A stretch of DNA of 64,000 nucleotides from JAJVHZ01 sp041395385 (GCA_041395385.1 JAWLAN010000006.1:310001-374000); one strand, 5' to 3'; positions 34,484-43,333 are shown, counted from the first letter of the stretch. The notes: generated by a model not told the origin, from the letters alone. A program made the numbers and translations.

Positions 34484-35586
34484 GGCGCACCGCTGGCATC
34501 GTTGACGAGATCGGCGCCGATATCGAAACGGTCGCGACCGGTCGAGACGTTCTTGGTCAACTGGGCGCGAAAGCGCACGTTGGCGAGCGACGGCGAGTTC
34601 TCGTAGAGACCGATGAGCGCGGTCGCCGAGCCCGACTCACCCTGCAGCGTCAGTTGCCTGCCCTCGATGGACAGCCTGCTCAGCCAGGTGTCCTCGGGCG
34701 TGATCGCGCTCAGTTCCTCGATCATTGCCAATGCCCCGGGGGACGCCCGCCGACGGTCGTCGAGAAAGCGGCTCTGCCCGACCAGCGCCTCGGCCTCGCG
34801 CGCGCGCTCGTTGGTGGCCTCGGCTTCCTGGCGCGCCTTGGCGACCGCGGCGAGGAGCTCCCGGTTCTGCGCCTGTTTGCGCAGCAGCGGCAGCGCGACG
34901 ATCGCGGCGAGCAACGCCACGGTCGCCATCGCCAGCACCGAGTCGAGCGCGCGCGATCGGCCGCGACCGTCGCCGTGCTGGCCTTGCGGCAGCAGGTTGA
35001 GCGCGTCCCGCTGCGGCTCCTCGCCGCCGACGTCCAGACACTGTGGGTGCACGCCGAGCGCCCGCAGACGCTGCAGGGCGGAGTCGGCCACGCCCCGTGG
35101 AACGACGGTGAGGTCGATGAGGGCCTGCTGGGCCTTCGCGTCGATCTCCATCAGCCGCGCGTCGTAGTACACGTCCTCGACCTTGAAGGGCGTATGGCGA
35201 TCCATTTCGAATCCCAGGACCTCCCGCAGGTTCTCCAGCGTCGCCGTGGGCAGCGACAGCGTCCTGCGCAGGGCGCAGTCCGCCGGCAGGCGCAGCACCA
35301 GCGCGGTCCGCGGTGCACGCCTTGCCTGGTCCAGCGCGCGCCTGCCGGCTGCATCGGGAGCCGCGAGGTCGATGCGCGCGACGCGCCGCGAGGGCATGCC
35401 GGCATCCAGCTCGCGAAGGATCTCCAGGTCCTCGCCCGCCAGGCGCAGGATCAGGCGCTCCCTCGCCAGCCCCAACATCCCGCGGATCGGAACGGGCAGC
35501 ATCGCGCGCAGTTCCGAGGCCCACCAATCGAGGAACGATCGCAGCGCCGGTCTCCTGCCTCCGGATCGATCGGCAGAGGAGGTCAC
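34480..35586 (-). CDS. gspL: Type II secretion GspL (PilM/PilN-like)
   Basis: 368 residues. The cytoplasmic part is actin-like and PilM-related (LRLPADCALRRTLSLPTATL, FEMDRHTPFKVEDVYYDARL). One membrane helix (LAMATVALLAAIVALPLL) follows, then a PilN-like periplasmic part (LSAITPEDTWLSRLSIEGRQ, LTLQGESGSATALIGLYENS). GspL recruits the ATPase GspE to the membrane. The cytoplasmic and periplasmic domains are joined as in Xanthomonas XpsL. Confidence 0.85.
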   Translation of the reverse strand: MTSSADRSGGRRPALRSFLDWWASELRAMLPVPIRGMLGLARERLILRLAGEDLEILRELDAGMPSRRVARIDLAAPDAAGRRALDQARRAPRTALVLRLPADCALRRTLSLPTATLENLREVLGFEMDRHTPFKVEDVYYDARLMEIDAKAQQALIDLTVVPRGVADSALQRLRALGVHPQCLDVGGEEPQRDALNLLPQGQHGDGRGRSRALDSVLAMATVALLAAIVALPLLRKQAQNRELLAAVAKARQEAEATNERAREAEALVGQSRFLDDRRRASPGALAMIEELSAITPEDTWLSRLSIEGRQLTLQGESGSATALIGLYENSPSLANVRFRAQLTKNVSTGRDRFDIGADLVNDASGAP

Positions 35587-35615
35587 GATGTCTGCCCTCG
35601 CGGAGACATGACGCC

Positions 35616-36521
35616 CTACTCACGCCAGGACAGCACGGCGTACGGCTCTCGGCCGACGGGCGAGAGCCTGATGGTCGCGACGATCCGCGCCCGGTCGCCA
35701 CTCGCCGTCACCGCCCGCGCATCGATCCGGTAGACCATGCCGGCCGCCTGAGACTGCGGTTGTATCTCCGTGGCCGGCTCGCGCCCCGACGGCGTTCCGG
35801 CAGGCAGAGCCACGCGTGAGTCCACGTAGCTGCGCGCCGCGTGCGCGCCGCCGAAACCGGGGATGCTGCGCAGCACCGGCTCGGGCGCAAGCTGCGGGTT
35901 GACACCGGTCGATCCCGAATAGACGGTCACCCATGGCGAGATCCGATCGTATATCTCCGCGTTCATGCCCATGACCTGACGCAGCTGCTCGATGCTGTCG
36001 AACGGCCCGTCGCCGGCGCCGTGGGCGAGCGCGGCGTGCCGGTAGTCGCCGTCTTCCGCGCCGTGCGGACGCCGCACGTTGTCGACGTCGCGCCAGTCGA
36101 GGATGGCGTCGGCCAGGGCGCTGCCCTGCTCGCCGCCGGGACCGACGATGCCGATCAGTCCCCGCAACAGTTCCTCGCTGGCCGCATTGATGTCGACGAG
36201 GCCGCTCGCGTCCTGTATCGACACCTCGATGCTGCCATCCGCGAGCAGCAGCTCGTGCGGCGTACCGTCGGCGCGCCACCGTTCCGTCTCGCGCACCAGC
36301 GTCAACTCCGCCACGGCGCGCTGTATGCCCGCCTCGGCGAGCGCCCTGGCCTGCGCGCCGCGGGTGGACACGTCGACGGCGGCGACCTGGCTGCGCACCA
36401 TCGCCACGGCGCCGAGGATCAACGCGATGAGCAGGGCAGTCCCCCAGAGCACCGCGAGAATCGCCACGCCTGCCTGTCGCGGGCATCGCGATACATCGCT
36501 GGCGGAACCCCTTCGCTTCAC
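35616..36521 (-). CDS. gspK: Type II secretion minor pseudopilin GspK, first gene of the operon
   Basis: 301 residues. GTG start at 36521 after AAGGG; no ATG is available, and a second GTG lies at 36530. The prepilin-like segment QAGVAILAVLWGTALLIALI lacks the usual Glu at +5, as is usual for GspK at the tip. SAM-like helical domains follow (ASGLVDINAASEELLRGLIG, FDSIEQLRQVMGMNAEIYDR). It caps the pseudopilus with GspI and GspJ. As the most upstream gene it marks the promoter side; the divergent-free 150 bp to the AraC gene contain it. Confidence 0.85.
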   Translation of the reverse strand: MKRRGSASDVSRCPRQAGVAILAVLWGTALLIALILGAVAMVRSQVAAVDVSTRGAQARALAEAGIQRAVAELTLVRETERWRADGTPHELLLADGSIEVSIQDASGLVDINAASEELLRGLIGIVGPGGEQGSALADAILDWRDVDNVRRPHGAEDGDYRHAALAHGAGDGPFDSIEQLRQVMGMNAEIYDRISPWVTVYSGSTGVNPQLAPEPVLRSIPGFGGAHAARSYVDSRVALPAGTPSGREPATEIQPQSQAAGMVYRIDARAVTASGDRARIVATIRLSPVGREPYAVLSWRE

Positions 36522-36672
36522 AATCGCCACCCTTTCATCCCCATCGTCCGGTCCCACGCTGCCGGCAGAAGCGATAGTGTAGGCCGGCGGCGCGGGCCGT
36601 ACACACCTGCCGGTACCATCTCTGGTCGGATGCGGGTTGCGCAGCGAACGCGACGCCGTGGGCGGGAGCCCC

Positions 36673-37569
36673 CTAGAACTGGCGCTGGTAGCGCTTGGGA
36701 GACACGCCAGCGGCCTTGCGGAACACCGCGGTGAAATGACTCTGATCCGCGAATCCCAGCATGCTGGCGATCTCGGCGATGGATATGCGCCGGGTCGCCA
36801 GCAGCTCCTTGGCCCTGGCGATGCGCATCTCGGCGACATAGCGATGGGGCGTGTTGCCGAGCGTGTTGCGAAACAGGCGCGAGAAGTGCCGCGGACTCAA
36901 AGACACGACGTTGGCCATATCGATGAGACTGAAATCCGCGCCGATATGCGCGTGCACGTACTCGAGCACGCGTGTCCGCTGCGGGGCCGAGAGCTTCGGT
37001 TCCCTCGACTCCGGCGACATCTCGTTCACCGCATATCGCCCCGAGACATACGCCGCGAGAGCCAGCGACAGCGACTCCGCGTACAGCGCCCCGGTCGGAC
37101 AGCCGGCCTCGATCTCCAGCCGCATGCTGTGCAGAAGGTTCTCGATCTGGGCGTCGCGGATGTCGATGTGGGGCGAGAGCCTCGTCTTGCTCTCGGGATC
37201 ATCGCCATGCAGCAGGCGCTCCAGGGTCGCCGGGTCGAGCTCGCACACCAGGAAGCGAAGTCCGCCGCCGGAATGATAAATCGAAGTGTAATCCGTGCCC
37301 GCCGGGATCACCGTCACGCAGCCCGGCCTCGCGACATAGGTCTTGTTCGCGGCCGCCCCTTCGAACCGCAGCTCGGAATCCCCGCCCGTGCACACGCCCA
37401 CGTGCGTGCTGTGCCAGGCCCAGCCGATCTCCTCGCGGCTGGCCTCGACGAGGTGCCCCTCGATGAGAAAGCCTGCCCACTTGGTGCCGACGCTGGAAAA
37501 CGGTGGCGGCTCTTCGCCGATGGGCGTGACCCGTCCATCCATGATGCCGGTGACTCTCTGCGGTGGCAT
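36673..37569 (-). CDS. AraC-family transcription regulator (paralogue 4 of 4)
   Basis: 298 residues from the ATG at 37569, with GAGGAG upstream. The sensor half has TKWAGFLIEGHLVEASREEI and HVGVCTGGDSELRFEG, followed by ALYAESLSLALAAYVSGRYA and the AraC domain (FSLIDMANVVSLSPRHFSRL; ADQSHFTAVFRKAAGVSPKR). It lies just upstream of the T2SS operon in the same orientation (150 bp gap), so it could influence secretion genes. It may equally be an orphan of the broken hydrolase at 39105. Confidence 0.86.
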   Translation of the reverse strand: MPPQRVTGIMDGRVTPIGEEPPPFSSVGTKWAGFLIEGHLVEASREEIGWAWHSTHVGVCTGGDSELRFEGAAANKTYVARPGCVTVIPAGTDYTSIYHSGGGLRFLVCELDPATLERLLHGDDPESKTRLSPHIDIRDAQIENLLHSMRLEIEAGCPTGALYAESLSLALAAYVSGRYAVNEMSPESREPKLSAPQRTRVLEYVHAHIGADFSLIDMANVVSLSPRHFSRLFRNTLGNTPHRYVAEMRIARAKELLATRRISIAEIASMLGFADQSHFTAVFRKAAGVSPKRYQRQF

Positions 37570-38161
37570 AGACGCCGGGCTCCTCTGCATGACCTGCTGC
37601 TGAAGGCGCATCTGCCGAAGCGTCAGCGGTGAGTCGGGGCCGGGCCGACCTGCTGCCGTTGGATGCGCGGTACCGTCTCGTCGTCGGGACTGTGCCGGGC
37701 GGCCCGCCGGAAACCGGAAAAGTCAGGATGGCCTGGCACGAGGTGGTGTCGCTTTTGTCCAACCGTAACAAAAAACAATGCGGCAAATCAATAAAATCGC
37801 AAATAGTTCCGATCCGGGCGCGCACCCTGTCCGGAGTCCGCCTAGCGGAGGACAGGAACGCGACAAAACATGGCCGTTTTTTTACAAAAATCCGGCCTCG
37901 GCAGGCGCACGGGAAGGCGGCGCGCTGATCGGACCCGGCGGGAATGGCATCAGGAGGTCGGAGCGCAGGGGTGCGGAAGGTGATCGCGGCGAATGACCGG
38001 CGCGGGCGCGGTCCGCCGTCCGATCGGCTACGGCCACCCCGCCCCGGTGCGGCAGACCCTGGCGCGCACCAACGCTGCGCGGGCCGGGCCGCAATTGCAT
38101 GCCGCGCGCGCCGGCCGCTTGCCGCCGATGCGGGCGGGGCGGCCGCGCGCGTCTCAACCGG
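37570..38161. promoter_or_regulatory. Intergenic region with AT-rich island
   Basis: About 590 bp without a gene. Two AT-rich islands stand out in this GC-rich genome: about 37755-37815 (a CCGTAACAAAAAACAATGCG tract and the AATAAAATCGCAAATAG next to it) and 37858-37895 (a run of seven T with flanking A tracts). They probably carry the promoter and operators of AraC paralogue 4. No RNA gene is recognised. Confidence 0.35.
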
Positions 38162-38677
38162 CTACTGCGTGCCGGTCATGATGCTGATGTTCGTCCCGTC
38201 GCCCTCGCCCGCGAGCACCACGTTGAGCACCCGGTCGGCCTTGGTGTAGCTCATCATCATCCCGGGCTCGCCGCCCGCGCCCTGCTGATTCATCGACATC
38301 ACCTCCGACCAGCCCTCGGCGGCGGCCTTCGCCTTGAGGGCGTCGCTCACCTTCGCCATCGCATCGGAGGTACGGCCGTTGACGGTGAACATGCTGCCCT
38401 GGGTGCCGGAGAACTCGAGCTTCATGCCCGGATAGGTCGGCACGTCCTCGGGAAAGCCCGACGGCAGCTCCACACCGGCGCCGGAGGAATAGGTGGCGGT
38501 GCCGTCCTCGCCCTTGACCGTGATGTCGACGGTATCGCCCTGATCCTTGACCCTGACCTCGGCGTCGCCCTCCTTGTGGACGACCTCGCCCTCATCCTTG
38601 CCGCAGCCGAAGGCGGCCATGGCCATGCCAACCACCACGCCCCGAACCCACACCGTACGCGCCCACTTCGATGTCAT
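38162..38677 (-). CDS. Lipoprotein of unknown function
   Basis: 171 residues. The signal peptide ends in the lipobox MAAFGCGKDEGE, so the mature protein is lipid-anchored at Cys25. The mature region begins with short charged beta repeats (EVVHKEGDAEVRVKDQGDTV), then ELPSGFPEDVPTYPGMKLEF and a C-terminal ferredoxin-like stretch with VLNVVLAGEGDGTNISIMTG. I do not recognise a named family. The start at 38677 follows TTGGAGC. The gene is monocistronic. Confidence 0.72.
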   Translation of the reverse strand: MTSKWARTVWVRGVVVGMAMAAFGCGKDEGEVVHKEGDAEVRVKDQGDTVDITVKGEDGTATYSSGAGVELPSGFPEDVPTYPGMKLEFSGTQGSMFTVNGRTSDAMAKVSDALKAKAAAEGWSEVMSMNQQGAGGEPGMMMSYTKADRVLNVVLAGEGDGTNISIMTGTQ

Positions 38678-39104
38678 GACGTTCGCTCCAAGTTTGATCC
38701 CCGCCGAAGTGTCCTCCGGCCGTGTCGGCATCCGGGGCAATTCCGGATGCGTGGGGCCCGGGACGTTTCCATTGAATGGCAACTACCACAACAGCATAGT
38801 CAGCGGATCCCGGTTCCACAATTGCCACCGATCAACATTCCGGCGACCGTTTTGGCACCCGACCGCACCGATGCCCCGCCAGCACGCGGATCCTTCGCCG
38901 CAGCGAGTGCGGCACCGCGCAGCTTTCCCGCTGCCCGCGATGCGCACGATTGCGACAAGATAGCGCCGATGGCACAAGACCCATGCGCAGCGGCGTTGCT
39001 GCGTTGAATCGCCGCCGGGGGAATCACCGACCGCGCGCGGTGCCTGCTGCAGCGCGCGATCCGCCGGCCGTGGGCAAACCCGAAGCGAAACACCGACTAC
39101 CGAT
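38678..39104. other. Intergenic region, no gene supported
   Basis: About 430 bp between the lipoprotein gene and the hydrolase remnant. It holds the lipoprotein promoter and perhaps degraded upstream parts of the hydrolase pseudogene, but I find no readable match before 39105. Confidence 0.3.
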
Positions 39105-39452
39105 TACGTGGAGGATCAAGAAGGGCTACGTGTCCATTGAGCCGGCGGCCTCGCCATACCCGCGGGTGAATCGGCGGCGCCCCTGAAGGACGTTCCGATA
39201 CTCACCGCTTTCGGCGATTGCGTCGCCCTGAGCGCCGCGGCCACCAACTGGCGAAGTAGCGCGCTCGACACCAGCGCACAGGTCAATGCCGCGGGCGGTG
39301 ACGCCATGCAGATCGTGCTCCCGGACATCGGCATCGTCGGCAACACGCACATGATAATGATGGACAACAATAGCGGGAGGATCGCCGACCTGGTCGAAAA
39401 GTGGATCCGCACGCACGTGCGCCACGTCAAGGGGTCGTATCATCAACACTGA
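39105..39452 (+). pseudogene. Frameshifted 3' remnant of an exported alpha/beta-hydrolase gene
   Basis: Frame 1 reads IKKGYVSIEPAASPYP (from 39115), like NVKAVISYEPVGCVFPEG of the intact hydrolase at 13764-14906. A shift near 39158-39170 then leads into frame 3, reading AAPLKDVPILTAFGDCV, VNAAGGDAMQIVLPDIGIVG and NTHMIMMDNNSGRIADLVEK, parallel to LTQIPLQIVYGDN, INAAGGDAQLLHLPTIGVYG and NTHFPMSDLNNRKIADLL. The reading ends at TGA 39450-39452. The signal peptide, oxyanion hole and nucleophile regions are missing. It is clearly a decayed relative of the hydrolase 25 kb away. Confidence 0.72.
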
Positions 39453-39721
39453 CCGCCGCACTCCGGTCCGAACGATGGCGTGGCGGCGGAGGGCCACGGA
39501 CTAATCGGGGCCCTCCGCCGTTCCCTCCCCCCCAGCATCGACGCGGATCCCATTCATGGCCGGAGCCACGCAGGATGCCAGCGTCGACCGTGCCGCCACC
39601 GGGAGTTCATGGCGGGGTTCAGAGTTCATCCAGAACTGGTTAACATGCACGAGGCGCCGCCCGCGCCTCGCACGGTGACATCCGGGCGCGACAACCACCA
39701 TCAACGAGGAGGACGTTCTGC

Positions 39722-40012
39722 ATGAAACCGCTCATGGCGCGCCCCTGGCCGCTGTTCCTGACCGCTTCGCTTTGCGGTTCCGTCCACGCCGGCGAGCTGG
39801 ATATCTCCGGGGGTGATTCCCTGGCAAGGGTGCTGGCGCTGCAGAAGGGCGGGACCGTGACGGTGCAGCTCAACTCCGGGCAGGAGATTACCGGCAAGGT
39901 CAAGAACGTGACCGAGGATCTGGCGCAGCTGACGGAGCTGACGGGCAAGGAATACTTCGATGCGGTGATCGTCGTCGACGAGATCGCCGCCGTCGTCGTC
40001 CGCACCAAGTAG
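39722..40012 (+). CDS. Small exported protein of unknown function
   Basis: 96 residues with a signal peptide (RPWPLFLTASLCGSVHAG). The mature part has a short SH3/Sm-like strand pattern (GGTVTVQLNSGQEITGKVKN, LTGKEYFDAVIVVDEIAAVV). A strong GAGGAGG precedes the ATG. It lies 50 bp upstream of the YihY-family gene on the same strand and may be co-transcribed with it. I do not recognise a named family. Confidence 0.7.
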   Translation: MKPLMARPWPLFLTASLCGSVHAGELDISGGDSLARVLALQKGGTVTVQLNSGQEITGKVKNVTEDLAQLTELTGKEYFDAVIVVDEIAAVVVRTK

Positions 40013-40061
40013 AGATATCCGCGCGGCGGCCGCCGCCGCGCTGCAGCACATGGAGAGCACC

Positions 40062-41423
40062 ATGAGCAGCCGTCTCGGCAGGCTGACGGCGCCTCTGTAC
40101 CGGCAGGTCTGGGGCGCCGCCCGCCTGGATGAGCTGCCGATGTGGCGCCGGTGGTGCGTGACCGTCGCGCGCTACGTGCACGTGACCCTGCGCGACGTGA
40201 GCCGCGGCGAGATCACGCACCGCGCGGCAAGCCTTTCCTACACCACGCTGTTGTCGTTCGTGCCGCTGCTGGCCGTCGGCTTTTCAGTGCTGAAAGGGCT
40301 GGGCGTGCACAACCAGCTCGAGCCGGCGCTGCTGCAGCTGCTCGCGCCGATGGGCGCGCAGGCGACCGGCATGGCAAAGACGATCGTCGGCTTCGTCGAC
40401 AACATGAAAGTCGGCGTGCTGGGCGCGGTCGGCATCGTGATGCTGCTGTACACCGTGGTGAGCACGATGACGAAGATCGAGGGCGCCTTCAACTACAGCT
40501 GGCGCGTGAAGTCCCCGCGCACCCTGGCGCAGGGCTTTCGCGATTACCTCATCGTGCTGATCGTCGGTCCCGTGCTCGTATTCGCGGCCGTGGGGCTCAC
40601 CGGCGCAGGCGCCAGCAACAGCGTGGTGCAGTACATCGCGTCACTGCAGCCCTTCGGCACGCTGCTCGAGTGGCTGTCGCGGCTGGTCCCCTACCTGATG
40701 ATCATCGGCGCCTTCACCTTCCTGTATGCATTCATGCCCAACACCCGGGTGCGGATGGCCTCGGCGCTGTTCGGCGGGGTGGTGGCCGGCGTCCTGTGGC
40801 AGACCGCGGGCTGGGGCTTCGCGCGCTTCGTCGCCGGCTCCACGCAGTACGCGGCGGTCTACTCGGCCTTCGCCGGTCTCGTGATCTTCTTCGTCTGGAT
40901 CTACCTCGCCTGGCTCATCCTGCTGATCGGCGCCAACATCGCTTTCTACCATCAGCACCCCGAGCATCTCTGCCTTTACCGGCGCGAGCCGCGCCTGAGT
41001 CTGCGCGAGCGCGAGGGGCTGGCGCTTTGCGTCGTCAAGCTGATGGCGTCGAATCACTACGCGGGCAGGCCCGCGTGGGACATTCCGGCGCTGTCGACGG
41101 CTCTGATGATCCCCCAGTCTTGCGTCGAGGAGGTGATGGCGGCGCTGCAACAGGCGGGCATCGTCGCCCGTGGCGCCGGCCGGCCGCCGCCCTGGCTGCC
41201 CGCGAGGCCTCTGGAGACGACCTCGCTCGCCGAGGTAATGACCGCGGTGCGCAACGCCCAGGACGAGGGGCTGGTGACGGGCAAGCTTGCCGGGCACGCC
41301 GAGATCGCCGCGCTGCTGCGCGCCGCCGATGAGGCCGCCGCCGCGGCGTACACGCCGCGGATGATCAAGGAACTGGCGGCGACGGCGGGAGCTGCGCACT
41401 CCTCGGCGCAGGCCCCGCCCTGA
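40062..41423 (+). CDS. YihY/BrkB-family (UPF0761) inner-membrane protein
   Basis: About 453 residues. The family pattern is clear: an amphipathic start, HRAASLSYTTLLSFVPLLAV, then six hydrophobic helices, including GVLGAVGIVMLLYTVVSTMT, FGTLLEWLSRLVPYLMIIGA and SAFAGLVIFFVWIYLAWLIL. The C-terminal cytoplasmic part (residues 315-440) is a winged-helix-like extension (DIPALSTALMIPQSCVEEVM). The function of the family is not settled; it is not RNase BN, as once named. ATG 40062 has GGAGAG before it; ATG 40050 is an alternative. Confidence 0.85.
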   Translation: MSSRLGRLTAPLYRQVWGAARLDELPMWRRWCVTVARYVHVTLRDVSRGEITHRAASLSYTTLLSFVPLLAVGFSVLKGLGVHNQLEPALLQLLAPMGAQATGMAKTIVGFVDNMKVGVLGAVGIVMLLYTVVSTMTKIEGAFNYSWRVKSPRTLAQGFRDYLIVLIVGPVLVFAAVGLTGAGASNSVVQYIASLQPFGTLLEWLSRLVPYLMIIGAFTFLYAFMPNTRVRMASALFGGVVAGVLWQTAGWGFARFVAGSTQYAAVYSAFAGLVIFFVWIYLAWLILLIGANIAFYHQHPEHLCLYRREPRLSLREREGLALCVVKLMASNHYAGRPAWDIPALSTALMIPQSCVEEVMAALQQAGIVARGAGRPPPWLPARPLETTSLAEVMTAVRNAQDEGLVTGKLAGHAEIAALLRAADEAAAAAYTPRMIKELAATAGAAHSSAQAPP

Positions 41424-41438
41424 GGCCTGCCCGCGGCC

Positions 41439-41460
41439 GCCTCGACGCCGACGTCGAGGC
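41439..41460. terminator. Bidirectional hairpin between converging genes
   Basis: A perfect 9-bp stem (GCCTCGACG pairs with CGTCGAGGC, loop CCGA), placed exactly in the 39-bp gap between the YihY-family gene and the cNMP/rhodanese gene. There is no long T-tract. Confidence 0.55.
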
Positions 41461-41462
41461 TC

Positions 41463-42506
41463 TCAACCGCGACCCGAACCGGTGATCCGGTGCTCGAGGG
41501 CCGCGATGCGCGTGAGGAACTCCTTGATGAGGATCTTCGAGTTCGACTCCATGTTCTTGGTGAGCAGATCCTTCAGGGTCTTGATCTCCTGCCGCAGCTG
41601 ATCGCCCTGGGCGTCGAGCGCCTGGCGGAACTCCCGGCGCAGCTGCTCGACATCGGCACCGGACAACGCCGCGCCCCCTGCGGGCCCGTCTCCCGCCTGC
41701 GCGCCGAGCATCCCGGGTTCGTCGACCATCACTGCGCGCGCGGCGGGCGGCGCATACTCCTCCGGCAGGTCGATGACCTGTTCCTCCGAGCCGTCGGGAA
41801 GCATGACGCTGTTCTCGCCGTACTGCCGCGTCAGGCGCAGATAATCGGCGATGGAATTCTTCAGATAGCAGACGTCGAATCCCTGCTGGGCGACGAGAAA
41901 CGCCGCCAGCGCGCTCTCCAGTTCGTTGTCGCTGCAGGTGATGTAGGTCTTGTTCGGATCGAAGTTGCGCCTGGCGCGGCGCAGGAGGTCCAGCGGGATG
42001 CCACGGCTGCCGCGTATCGAATAGGTCTGGTATTCGACCGACGGACGCACGTCCACGACCACGGTCCCCTCGGCGATCATCGCCTTCGCCGCCTCCGGCT
42101 CCACGCCGTGCAGCAATGCCGTCTGCACGTACTCCACGAAGCCGTCCTTGTCGAGCCGCGCCAGCGATCCGTCCGTCAGTGCCTCGATGGTCGCGTTGCG
42201 AGGCGCGTTGCGGATCAGCGCCTCCTCGCCGAAGCTGTCGCCCGGCCCGAGGCTCGCGATCTCCACCGTGTCGTCCTCCACCGAGTGGTAGCCGATGACG
42301 CGGAACTTGCCGGAGCGGATGATGTAGAAGCTGTCGCCGACCTCGCCCTGGCGGATGATCGTTTCGCCGGCCCGCGCCGGCAGCATCTCGATGCGCGAGA
42401 CCAGTCGTTTCAGATTGTCACGCGGCACGCGCGCGAAGGCCTTGGACGTCAGGATCTGATCGAGCAGGCCGTCGGATTCGGCCTGAGCTGCGGTATTGCT
42501 GGGCAT
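41463..42506 (-). CDS. Cyclic-nucleotide-binding / rhodanese fusion protein
   Basis: 347 residues. Residues 18-130 are a cNMP-binding domain (ETIIRQGEVGDSFYIIRSGK; the phosphate-binding cassette is FGEEALIRNAPRNATI, close to the canonical FGE-x-AL-x(3)-RAA). Residues 140-235 form a rhodanese domain (TVVVDVRPSVEYQTYSIRGS) with Cys in the active loop ITCSDNELES. A C-terminal coiled coil ends the chain (LRREFRQALDAQGDQL). It may sense cNMP and act on sulfur or on a redox signal. The gene follows the Ehr-like operon on the same strand, after 300 bp. Confidence 0.85.
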   Translation of the reverse strand: MPSNTAAQAESDGLLDQILTSKAFARVPRDNLKRLVSRIEMLPARAGETIIRQGEVGDSFYIIRSGKFRVIGYHSVEDDTVEIASLGPGDSFGEEALIRNAPRNATIEALTDGSLARLDKDGFVEYVQTALLHGVEPEAAKAMIAEGTVVVDVRPSVEYQTYSIRGSRGIPLDLLRRARRNFDPNKTYITCSDNELESALAAFLVAQQGFDVCYLKNSIADYLRLTRQYGENSVMLPDGSEEQVIDLPEEYAPPAARAVMVDEPGMLGAQAGDGPAGGAALSGADVEQLRREFRQALDAQGDQLRQEIKTLKDLLTKNMESNSKILIKEFLTRIAALEHRITGSGRG

Positions 42507-42579
42507 GGCTCGGTACCTCTGCGGGAAACCGCCTGCTGTCCGGCCGCGCCGACGGTGCGGCCCCTGTTAGCCTGTGCCA

Positions 42580-42610
42580 AGTATAGGCTTGGCGCGTGGG
42601 GGCTGCGCAA
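42580..42610 (-). promoter_or_regulatory. Putative promoter of the cNMP/rhodanese gene
   Basis: On the minus strand TATACT (revcomp of 42580-42585) is an almost consensus -10 box, with TTGCGC 19 bp upstream as a possible -35. Spacing is one to two bases long. The start codon lies about 75 bp downstream. Confidence 0.35.
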
Positions 42611-42808
42611 CGGCCGGCGGCCTGCGCGAGCGCAGCAATCTTGATGGAGTTCGAATTTCGCCCTGTGCGAACCGGTGTCTGCGGGCCTGATGTCGCGCCC
42701 ACGGCCGCGGGCGGCTCGTGGACGGGAAAGCAACCTCGCTCCGCCATCCTCGGCGACTCAGCGCGCCCTGAGACCGAACCAGTGACGCCGGGCAGGGATG
42801 CAACGCGG

Positions 42809-43321
42809 CTACCTGCCGATCGCGATGGCGGTCAGGATTCCCCGCATGATGGCCAGCGGTGAGGGCGGGCAGCCCGGGACCGCCACGTCGACGGGGATTA
42901 CGTTGGAGACGCGCCCGCAGCTGGCGTAGCTCTCCGCGAAGATCCCGCCGGTGCAGCCGCAATCGCCGAGGGCGACGACGAGCTTCGGATCCGGCGTCGC
43001 CTCGTAGGTTCGCCGCAGCGCCTCCTCCATGTGGCGCGAGACCGGGCCGGTGACGAGCAGCATGTCGGCATGGCGCGGACTGGCGACGAATCGTATCCCC
43101 AGTCCCTCGAGGTTGTAATACGGATTGTTGACGGCGTGGATCTCCAGCTCGCAGCCATTGCAGGATCCCGCGTCGACGTGTCGTATCGTCAACGCGCCCT
43201 GGAAGCAGCGGCGCACGTCCTCCGCGAGCTGGCGCGCCGTGGCCAGCAGCGCCGGATCGGGCTCGGGGGCGGGCTCCGTCCGGATGCCCTTGGCGATAAT
43301 CTGTCGAAGTATGTCCTGCAT
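42809..43321 (-). CDS. NuoB/HyfI-like small subunit of hydrogenase-4-related complex
   Basis: 170 residues. The N2-type 4Fe-4S ligands are retained: SCNGCELE (residues 54-57), ALGDCGCTGG and VPGCPPSPLAIM. In complex I and group 4 hydrogenases this subunit passes electrons to or from the large subunit. It is the last gene of the B-C-E-F-G-I operon, 12 bp after the large-subunit gene. No HyfH-type ferredoxin subunit is encoded, which is normally the electron entry to this protein. Gene symbol hyfI is avoided because the complex is not a hydrogenase. Confidence 0.85.
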   Translation of the reverse strand: MQDILRQIIAKGIRTEPAPEPDPALLATARQLAEDVRRCFQGALTIRHVDAGSCNGCELEIHAVNNPYYNLEGLGIRFVASPRHADMLLVTGPVSRHMEEALRRTYEATPDPKLVVALGDCGCTGGIFAESYASCGRVSNVIPVDVAVPGCPPSPLAIMRGILTAIAIGR

Positions 43322-43333
43322 CGCGCGCCGCGC

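Noticed and set aside
40062..41423. Calling the YihY-family protein ribonuclease BN
   Set aside because: That name was wrongly attached to the family; the protein is a polytopic membrane protein with no nuclease motif.
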